From positions 124,001 through 188,000 of the forward strand of contig NZ_JAIQDE010000014.1 in the NCBI RefSeq assembly GCF_020037015.1: 64,000 nt of DNA, read 5' to 3'. Source of the stretch: Corallococcus sp. AS-1-6. GTDB taxonomy: Bacteria; Myxococcota; Myxococcia; Myxococcales; Myxococcaceae. Numbering within the stretch: the stretch's first letter is position 1; each line of letters opens with the position of its first letter. Below the pieces are notes generated by a model that was given only the letters and a program-made list of their open reading frames with translations, searched no databases and was not told the DNA's origin. Made by a program: the position numbers and the translations under genes. Below are positions 44,785 through 51,800 of this stretch, in pieces.

Positions 44785-47571
44785 TCACGCGGGCGCGTGG
44801 GCCTCATCCCGGCGCACGGCCCTCCGGGTGAAGTGGGCCAGGGCTTCCAGCAGCTCGTCCGCCATGTGCAGCGCGCCAGGCCTCCACGGCACGGTGAAGC
44901 GCGCGTCCATGCTCGTCTGGCGGATGTTGGACAGCCACTCGTGCACCTGCCGCTCGGAGTAGCCCGCGCTGCGCGCCGCCTCGTGCAGCAGGGAGTACTC
45001 GCGCAGCAGGAAGGTGGAGAACGTGACCGGGTCGTCCGCGCCCAGCGCGATGGGGACGGGCGGCGGCGCGCCCTCCTCGGCGCACGGGGGATTGAGGCGG
45101 AGGATGGGGTGGTTGCGAAGGTCCAGCAGGTTGCCGATGAGCAGGTTGCTGGACGGGTTCACCTCCACCACGGTCCCCCGCGCGCCCACGTGCCGGCGCA
45201 TCGCGGCCTGCACCGACCGGAGCGTGGCGATCTCCGATGCGTCCAGCGGGATGTCCACCAACTGCTGCCCGCGCTGGAACACGCGCTCGTCCTCCCGGTA
45301 GGCCATGAGGACGCGCCGCACGTGGGCGGCGTTGAGCACCCGGCTCCAGTTGAGGCGGCGGAAGGCCCGGCTGAAGGCGTCCAGGCCCACGCCTCCCTCG
45401 TCGCGCGCCAGCGGCGGGCACCACAGGTTGTGCAGCACGTGGTGCGCCTCGGCCAGCACGTGCGGCGCCACGCACCTGCCGAAGACGGCCTCGGACAGCT
45501 CGCGCAGGAGGTTCTCCACCCGCTGCGGCCGTCCGGGTGGGGCCTCCGCGGACAGCGCCAGGGGCAGCCGGTAGTCGCTGTACAGCCGCCACTCGAAGAC
45601 CAGGTCCCACAGCCGGTCCTCGGCCGGCATCATCACCGCGCCCACGGACTCGGCCCACGCCCCGGGCTCCACGCCCAGCGCGGTGGCGTGGCCCAGCCGC
45701 CCTCCCGTGCGGTCCAGGAGGTAGTGCACGCTCTCGTAGATGCGGCGCAGGCCCTCCATGAGGTGCCGGTAGTCCTCGCCCACGTGCGATGTCAGCTTGA
45801 GCGGTGGCGCGCCCCGTGACTCCCGCTTCGCCGCGGCGCGCGCGGCGCCCCACCGGATGTAGCGGTACAGCGGCGCCAGCACCCACGTGGGCACGCTCAG
45901 CTCGTCCGACGCCACGTCCAGTCCCCGCACCAGCCAGAGCGACAGCGGCACCGCCCGCAGCAGGTCCACCAGGGCCTCCACCTGCACGGACTGCGCGGCG
46001 AAGTAGTCCGAATAGCGCCCGCCCAACTGCACGCGCCGCTCGGGCACCGGCTCCGCGTACGTCCCCATGCCGTGGGCGGGCGGCTGTCCCTGCGCCCAGT
46101 GGTGGCTCGGGTCCCGGTCCTTGATGAGGTGCATCACCACGCCGAACTCCGGCGACCGCCCATCCGCGACGCGCTCCCCCGTCCGGGTCAGCACGCCCCG
46201 CCATGACCGGGTGAGGGAGGTCAGCTCCTCCGCGATGCGGATGGGGTCGTCCGAGGGGCTCGTGCGCACCTCCAGCGCGGCGATGGGTTGATCCCCGCCC
46301 GCCACCGCGTACGACACCTCCGCGCGCACGGCGCTCAGGGGCCCCTTCATGGCGCGCGGACGGCCATAGAAGCGGATGAACCATTGGAGCCCCGCGGTCA
46401 GCGGCCGCTGCACGTAGGCGCGGTAGCTGAGGCACCGCACGCGCTGGACCTGCCAGAAGAGGCGCTCGAAGTGCACGTCCTGGAGGCCCGTGTGCTCCAG
46501 GGCCGCCAGGTGCTTCAGGCCCGAGCGCACCAGCCAGCGCTCGCCTCCATTGGGCGTGTCCAGCCGCAGCCGGAGCGCGATCGGATCACACCGCCGCCAC
46601 ACCTCGTCGAGCGTGGCCGGGGGCTCGGTCACGTTGTGGGTCGCCAGCGGATGCAGATCCTCATAGAGGCCGCGCAGCTCATACAGGTCGGGGAGGATCT
46701 CCGAGCGGCCCCTGGAGAGCGCCTCCAACGTCCGCGCGAGCACGCGCCTGCGCTGCGGCAGCCAGGCCCGGGACTCGGAGAGGCCGCGCACGAAGTCCAG
46801 GAGCAGGGGCGTCTCGCGGCGCAGCAGGAGCTCCGCGAGGACACAGCGGGTCACCGCGGCCGCCAGCAGCCAGCACAGCATCCGCTCCCCGTCCTCGAAG
46901 GGCACCCCGGGCCCCTTCAGCGACTTCGCATCCAGGTCTGGATCCCCCACGGCGGACAGCAGCGAGGCCCACAGCAGCGGGAAGTCCATGCCCGCGCCGA
47001 CGTGGTGGTGGACCTCCGCCACGCCGCGATCCAGCAGGTGCCGCACCAGCAGGGGCGGCTCGATGTCCACGCGCGTGGGAGGCGGCTCAACCGGCACGGC
47101 CGCCAGCAGCAGGTCCTCCGGCATCGCGAAGGTGAGCCAGCGGTAGTGCGTCAGCGCCTCCACCGCCTCCGCGCCCGTGCCCTGGAAGATGACCGTGACG
47201 CCGGGCCGCCGCTCCAGGTGGGTGTCCGCCAGGTTCCGCAGGTAGTGGAACATGGACACGCCCTGGCGTGGGGACTGCCGGTGGCGGGCGTGTCCTCGCG
47301 ACGGGAACCAGAACGCGTCGCGCACGGCGATGATCCGATCCAGCGACCAGCCGCTCGCGTGCTCCGACAGGCGCTTCTCGCACTCGCGCCAGAGCGCCCA
47401 GGTGGAGCCGTCATCGCTCGCGTCCGGAGACGGCTCCAGCTCCGTCACCGCCGAGCGGAAGGCCTCGATGCTCGTCAGCGGAAAGCTGGCGACCTCCGCG
47501 CGCACGTACGCCTCCGGGACGCGGCGGGGGGCCAGACTGCCGGCGGGTGGGCGCGAGCCGTCCTGGTTCAC
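44785..47571 (-). CDS. rdrB: RADAR deaminase RdrB (divergent adenosine deaminase)
   Basis: A 928-residue protein with a scattered adenosine-deaminase active site: HxH at His188/His190 (AEVHHHVGAGMDFPLLW), His596 with Glu599 (TSHVGEDYRHLM), His628 (GRLGHATALG), Ser808-Asn809 (NPSSN), and Asp846-Asp847 (ALGADDPVTFS). Large insertions separate these motifs, as in RdrB. It is proposed to deaminate adenosine in RNA or adenine nucleotides upon phage infection, causing growth arrest. The GTG at 47571 overlaps the rdrA stop by 4 bp, so translation is coupled; a longer frame reaching back to 48156 inside rdrA is rejected. Confidence 0.9.
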   Translation of the reverse strand: MNQDGSRPPAGSLAPRRVPEAYVRAEVASFPLTSIEAFRSAVTELEPSPDASDDGSTWALWRECEKRLSEHASGWSLDRIIAVRDAFWFPSRGHARHRQSPRQGVSMFHYLRNLADTHLERRPGVTVIFQGTGAEAVEALTHYRWLTFAMPEDLLLAAVPVEPPPTRVDIEPPLLVRHLLDRGVAEVHHHVGAGMDFPLLWASLLSAVGDPDLDAKSLKGPGVPFEDGERMLCWLLAAAVTRCVLAELLLRRETPLLLDFVRGLSESRAWLPQRRRVLARTLEALSRGRSEILPDLYELRGLYEDLHPLATHNVTEPPATLDEVWRRCDPIALRLRLDTPNGGERWLVRSGLKHLAALEHTGLQDVHFERLFWQVQRVRCLSYRAYVQRPLTAGLQWFIRFYGRPRAMKGPLSAVRAEVSYAVAGGDQPIAALEVRTSPSDDPIRIAEELTSLTRSWRGVLTRTGERVADGRSPEFGVVMHLIKDRDPSHHWAQGQPPAHGMGTYAEPVPERRVQLGGRYSDYFAAQSVQVEALVDLLRAVPLSLWLVRGLDVASDELSVPTWVLAPLYRYIRWGAARAAAKRESRGAPPLKLTSHVGEDYRHLMEGLRRIYESVHYLLDRTGGRLGHATALGVEPGAWAESVGAVMMPAEDRLWDLVFEWRLYSDYRLPLALSAEAPPGRPQRVENLLRELSEAVFGRCVAPHVLAEAHHVLHNLWCPPLARDEGGVGLDAFSRAFRRLNWSRVLNAAHVRRVLMAYREDERVFQRGQQLVDIPLDASEIATLRSVQAAMRRHVGARGTVVEVNPSSNLLIGNLLDLRNHPILRLNPPCAEEGAPPPVPIALGADDPVTFSTFLLREYSLLHEAARSAGYSERQVHEWLSNIRQTSMDARFTVPWRPGALHMADELLEALAHFTRRAVRRDEAHAPA

Positions 47572-50195
47572 GAGTGCAGTTGGATGCGGGAGGCGTCCAG
47601 CCCCGGCACCACCTCCGCCAGCGGATCCCCCATGTGGTCCACCACGGCGAACCAGGCGTTCACCACGGTGTCGAGCCACTCCTGATACCTGGCCGAAGCA
47701 GGCCCGCCGTCCGCGCCGAGCGCGCTCCGGAGCGACTCGGCCGTATTGGAGAAGTGCACCGCTTCGCGCACCCGCTGGCGCCGGAGCGCCGCCAACCGGA
47801 TCCCCTGGGCACGCCAGTCCTTCAGCAGGGCATCCCACCCGGAGCCTGCACCCGGGGCTCCAGCCGGCGACGGCAGCAGGTCCCGCGCATCGGAGGCGAG
47901 CGCGAACTCCGGCAGGACCTGGAGCGGGAGCGTGTTGCGCAGCCAGACCCGCGCCGTCCACTCCCGGCCATACACGGCGCTGCCCTTGGCGCAGTGGGAG
48001 ACGAGTTGCTCCACCTGTTGGCGCACCCGCGTTTCGTAATCCGTGACCCTGGCCTGACTCAGCTCGGGCTTCAGCACGGACATGACGCCGGGGTCCCCCT
48101 TCCAATGCCAGTGGCCCAACGGATCGCCCGCCACGGAGCAGATGTTCTCCACCCACGCCGCCTGGATGAGGCGGGCGCGCAGGTTGGCGTCCTGGGAGTC
48201 ATTGAGGAACTCCAGGGGGAGCTGACCGAGGAACGCGCGCCACTGGGCGGTGAGGATGGCGAACTCGATGAAGGTGCTCCACGAAGGAGGCGTCCACCAG
48301 GAGTCCACCTGGACGAACGGCGTCCCGTTCGTGTGCTCCACCCAGAGCTCGTGGACGGTCACGACCATCTCCGGGCTCATCTCGAAGGGCGTCACGTTCG
48401 CGCTCAGCACGCGGGGCTGCTCGAACAGCATCAGCACGTCATGCAGGATCATGAACCAGCCCGCGACGTTCGCGGGCATCGGCGCTTCGCGGCCGGCTCC
48501 CGTCAGCTCCTTCAACACCAGCACCACGTCGTGGAAGCGGCGCAGGTGGATCTCCGTGCTCAGCAGCCGGTCGTGCGATTGCGGTCCGTCTCCGTCCAGG
48601 TCGCCGGGGATCCCCCGCAGGACGCCATGGAGGCTGGTGCGCTTGACGCGACGGACGGGCTTGCCGGTCAGGTCCAGGAAGACGCGTCCCTGGTCGTCAT
48701 GCCGGAGAATGCGGTGGAGCAATTGCTCGCTCGCCCAGGCCGGCAGGTCGCTCTCGTCGATGGCGTTGCGGAGCATGTCCTTGGCGATCCGGACCGCGGC
48801 CCCGCCCTGCTCCTGAGCGCTGAAGCCAGGGGTCGATGAGCCAGGTCCATGGACCTCACGCCGGACCGCATGCCAGAGGTCCTGCAGGGTCCGCGCGGGC
48901 AGCCTGAGGGCGTTCCTGCCGGCGTGGGTGAGGATCGGCTCGTCCTTGAGCGCGCTGGATTCGTGCGCCTGCTGACCGTCATCGGCGGCGACGGCGTCCC
49001 GGTAGGCCCGCGCCACGTCGGCCTGGAGTTGATGCTTCAGGTCGAAGAGGGCGGCGAAGGATTTCAGCAGCGGTTCCCCGCTCCGCGCTCTTCCCGGCAA
49101 GTCGATGCGTCCCAGGAACTGGCCCAGGGATTCGCTCTTCCCTCCCTCCACGGTGAAGTGCCAGGCCTCGTAGGGCTCCACCGGCCTCAGCGAGATGCGG
49201 TAGCTGGGGGGCAGCGCCCGGCGCAGCGTGGTGGCGGCCTGCCGCCGGGCGATGGCGAGCGTCTCCTCCTGATCGCTCACGCCGATGCCGGCCTGTCCGG
49301 AGACGATGAACTCCTTCTGGAAGGAGCGCTCCATGAAGCGCTGGAACTCCTGGTGGCCCGCGGCCAGCACGAACCAGAGGTGGCGGCTGGCCACCATGCG
49401 CGTGAGCTTCACGATGTTGTAGAGGTGCTCGATGCTGCGGTCGACGTTGTCGATGGGCAGCACCAGCAGCACCTGGTCCCCCCCGGACGGACCGAAGCGC
49501 GGCATGGCCAGCGTGCGGGCCACGTCCTCCATGGCCTCGGCGAAGCGCGTCTGGAAGTTGGCGTAGATCTCCGACGCGCGGATCTGCTGCTCCGCGCGCA
49601 CGCGGGCATCGGTGGTGGCCGGGATGTCCTCCCACATGAACGACGCGTCACGGATGAGGTGATCCAGCTTCCCCCACGTCTCCTCCGCGCCCTCCTCCAG
49701 GATGGAGGAGGACCATCGCGCGGACTCACCCTGCGCGCCCTTCACGTGCCGCTGCTCGTCCAGCGCGGCCCGCACGCGGACCAGCAGCGTGGCCAGCAGG
49801 TTGGCATTGGGCGAAACGGGCTCCAGGTCGAGCGGCTCCAGCCAGTGGATGCGCCGCTCCAGCCGTTCGAGCATCCGCGCCAGCTCGACTTCGTGCCCCG
49901 AGTCACCGACGAAGTGCTTTGAGTCCGTCAGGGCCTGCACGGCGCTGAGCAGGAGGGTCGTCTTCCCGGAGCCACGGTCACCGGAGATGAGGAGGCTGGT
50001 GGACAGGTGCTCGTTCTCGTGGCCCGCGACTCGCGCGCTGTTCTCGCAAGCGGCCTCCAGCCAGGAGAAGAGCTTCCCGAGTCCCTCGCGGGTGGAGGTC
50101 AGCAACTGCGCCCACTCGAAGGCCCGGGCCTCCGGAAGGGGGGTGGGCAGGTACGGCGTGCGCGCGCCCGGGGCGCTGTCCGGTGTCGTTGCCAT
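47568..50195 (-). CDS. rdrA: RADAR ATPase RdrA
   Basis: An 875-residue P-loop NTPase. Walker A is GDRGSGKTT (72-80) and Walker B is VLLVLPIDNVD (about 242-252) with Asp249 and Asp252. LEPLDLEPVSPNANLLATLL near residue 120 is a family signature of RdrA-like ATPases. The rest is a long helical region with no membrane segment. RdrA and RdrB assemble into large complexes and together abort phage infection in other bacteria. The ATG at 50195 has only a weak ribosome site. It is the first gene of the operon; the promoter lies in the 135-bp gap shared with the divergent formate dehydrogenase operon. Confidence 0.88.
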   Translation of the reverse strand: MATTPDSAPGARTPYLPTPLPEARAFEWAQLLTSTREGLGKLFSWLEAACENSARVAGHENEHLSTSLLISGDRGSGKTTLLLSAVQALTDSKHFVGDSGHEVELARMLERLERRIHWLEPLDLEPVSPNANLLATLLVRVRAALDEQRHVKGAQGESARWSSSILEEGAEETWGKLDHLIRDASFMWEDIPATTDARVRAEQQIRASEIYANFQTRFAEAMEDVARTLAMPRFGPSGGDQVLLVLPIDNVDRSIEHLYNIVKLTRMVASRHLWFVLAAGHQEFQRFMERSFQKEFIVSGQAGIGVSDQEETLAIARRQAATTLRRALPPSYRISLRPVEPYEAWHFTVEGGKSESLGQFLGRIDLPGRARSGEPLLKSFAALFDLKHQLQADVARAYRDAVAADDGQQAHESSALKDEPILTHAGRNALRLPARTLQDLWHAVRREVHGPGSSTPGFSAQEQGGAAVRIAKDMLRNAIDESDLPAWASEQLLHRILRHDDQGRVFLDLTGKPVRRVKRTSLHGVLRGIPGDLDGDGPQSHDRLLSTEIHLRRFHDVVLVLKELTGAGREAPMPANVAGWFMILHDVLMLFEQPRVLSANVTPFEMSPEMVVTVHELWVEHTNGTPFVQVDSWWTPPSWSTFIEFAILTAQWRAFLGQLPLEFLNDSQDANLRARLIQAAWVENICSVAGDPLGHWHWKGDPGVMSVLKPELSQARVTDYETRVRQQVEQLVSHCAKGSAVYGREWTARVWLRNTLPLQVLPEFALASDARDLLPSPAGAPGAGSGWDALLKDWRAQGIRLAALRRQRVREAVHFSNTAESLRSALGADGGPASARYQEWLDTVVNAWFAVVDHMGDPLAEVVPGLDASRIQLHS

Positions 50196-50207
50196 GGCCC
50201 CGGAGGA

Positions 50208-50223
50208 TGGCCCTGGGGCTGCA
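50208..50223 (+). promoter_or_regulatory. Weak sigma-54-like -24/-12 element before the formate dehydrogenase operon
   Basis: TGGCCC-N5-CTGCA (50208-50223) keeps the GG and GC dinucleotides with the exact 10-bp spacing of sigma-54 promoters, with one mismatch in each half. It lies 108 bp before the first formate dehydrogenase start. Chance matches are frequent at this GC content, so this is only a suggestion. Confidence 0.2.
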
Positions 50224-50330
50224 CGGTGCGAATCACCCTGGAGTGGTGAGGGATGTCACGCCGAGGAAGCAGCGCGGGCGCGAAGTCCGAGCCTCGCGAA
50301 CGTGCACACCGTTGCGGGAGGAGGCGGCGC

Positions 50331-51800
50331 ATGAAGCCAGGGCAGCACACCCCCGAACTCGAATCCTTCTACCACCTCGGGCCCGGCCCCCTGGGGACGC
50401 ATGCCTGCCATGGCACCGCCTGCTTCGTCGCGCGCCACCTGGATGCCGCGCGCTGGCGGCAGGCCACCTCGGGTGACACCCGCGTCTACTGCCTGGGCCA
50501 GTGCTACCGGGCCCCCTCCGTGACGGGAGAGGACGCCCGCCCCGAAGTGCACGTCCGGGCACCGCAAGCCATCACGCTGGGGCGCGTCGCCCAAGGTGGA
50601 GCGCGCGACCTGCCGGAGGCCACCCGCCAGGGCGCCTACGCGGCGCTGGAGCAGGCGCTGTCCTCGCCCCCGGAGGCACTCATCGCGCAGGTGGAGCAGT
50701 CCGGGTTGCGCGGCCGGGGAGGCGCGGGCTTCCCGACCGGACGCAAGCTGCGCGCGGTGGCCGCCGCGCCCGGCGGGGAGAAGACCGTCGTGGCCAACGC
50801 GGACGAGGGCGACGCCGGGGCCTATATCGACCGCTTCCTGATGGAGGACGACCCCCACGCCGTGCTGGAGGGCCTGCTCCTGGCGGCGTACGCGGTGGGC
50901 GCTCGCCGGGGCGTCATCTACGTGCGCAAGGAGTACCCGCTGGCGGCGTGCGCGCTGCACGTGGCCCTGCACGAGGCCCACCGCGAGGGCGTGCTGGGGC
51001 CACGCATCCTGGGCAGCGCGTTCTCCTGCGAGATCTCCATCGAGGTGGGGCGCGGCAGCTACCTGTGCGGCGAGGAGACGGCGCTGCTCAACGCCCTGGA
51101 GGGACGCCGTCCCTTCGTGCGCGCGCGGCCCCCCTACCCCGCCCAGGCGGGCCTGTTCGGCCAGCCCACGCTGGTGCAGAACGTGGAGACGCTCGCCAAC
51201 CTCCCGTGGATCGCGCGCCATGGCGGCGAGGCCTACGCGGCGCTGGGAATCCCAGGCAGCCGGGGCACGAAGGTGCTGTCGCTCAACTCGCTCTTCCAGC
51301 GCCCGGGGCTCTACGAAGTGGAGCTGGGCACGCCGGTGCGCACCGTGGTGGAGGAGCTGGGAGGCGGGCTGCGCACCGGACCGCTGAAGGGCGTGCTCAT
51401 TGGAGGGCCGCTGGCGGGCATCCTCCCGCCACGGCTGCTGGACACCCCGCTGGGCTTCGAGGAGCTCCGGGCCGTGGGCGCCTCCGTGGGGCACGGCGGC
51501 GTGGTGGCCTTCGACACGCACACGTCCATCGCCGCGCTGGTGCACCACGTCTTCTCCTTCGGCGCGTACGAGTCGTGCGGAAGGTGCACGCCGTGCCGCA
51601 TGGGGGCCCGGCACGTCGAGCAGCTCTTCGCGCGCGTGCTGGAGACCGGCGCCGCCCCCCGTGCCGGCGCCGCGGACTGGGAGGAGGTCGCCGAGGCGCT
51701 GCGCCTCACGAGTCTGTGTGGACACGGCACCGGCCTGGGGGAGTTCGCCCGGAGCGTGCTGCGCTACTACCGGGAGGAGGTGGAGGCATGCTTCGGGTGA
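50331..51800 (+). CDS. NAD-dependent formate dehydrogenase beta subunit (NuoF/FdsB-like, with NuoE-like N-terminus)
   Basis: A 489-residue flavoprotein subunit that passes electrons from the formate dehydrogenase catalytic subunit to NAD. Residues 1-75 resemble a shortened NuoE/FdsG 2Fe-2S domain, with Cys26, Cys31, Cys54 and Cys58. The NuoF part follows: GRGGAGFPTGRKL for NADH, VVANADEGDAGAYIDRFLM for FMN, GRGSYLCGEETALLNALEG and CGRCTPCRMGARHV for the 4Fe-4S centre. Fusion of the E- and F-type domains replaces a separate gamma subunit. The ATG follows GGAGGAGG by 7 nt. The stop overlaps the next gene by 13 bp. Confidence 0.88.
   Translation: MKPGQHTPELESFYHLGPGPLGTHACHGTACFVARHLDAARWRQATSGDTRVYCLGQCYRAPSVTGEDARPEVHVRAPQAITLGRVAQGGARDLPEATRQGAYAALEQALSSPPEALIAQVEQSGLRGRGGAGFPTGRKLRAVAAAPGGEKTVVANADEGDAGAYIDRFLMEDDPHAVLEGLLLAAYAVGARRGVIYVRKEYPLAACALHVALHEAHREGVLGPRILGSAFSCEISIEVGRGSYLCGEETALLNALEGRRPFVRARPPYPAQAGLFGQPTLVQNVETLANLPWIARHGGEAYAALGIPGSRGTKVLSLNSLFQRPGLYEVELGTPVRTVVEELGGGLRTGPLKGVLIGGPLAGILPPRLLDTPLGFEELRAVGASVGHGGVVAFDTHTSIAALVHHVFSFGAYESCGRCTPCRMGARHVEQLFARVLETGAAPRAGAADWEEVAEALRLTSLCGHGTGLGEFARSVLRYYREEVEACFG

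Noticed and set aside
44785-48156. Longer reading of RdrB beginning inside rdrA
   Set aside because: The extra 195 residues are low-complexity Gly/Arg/Ala sequence antithetical to the conserved domain. The GTG at 47571 forms a normal 4-bp overlap with the rdrA stop.
43639-50195. CRISPR array near the RADAR genes
   Set aside because: Some RADAR accessory proteins resemble type VI CRISPR partners, so I looked for direct repeats with regular spacers here and across the window and found none.
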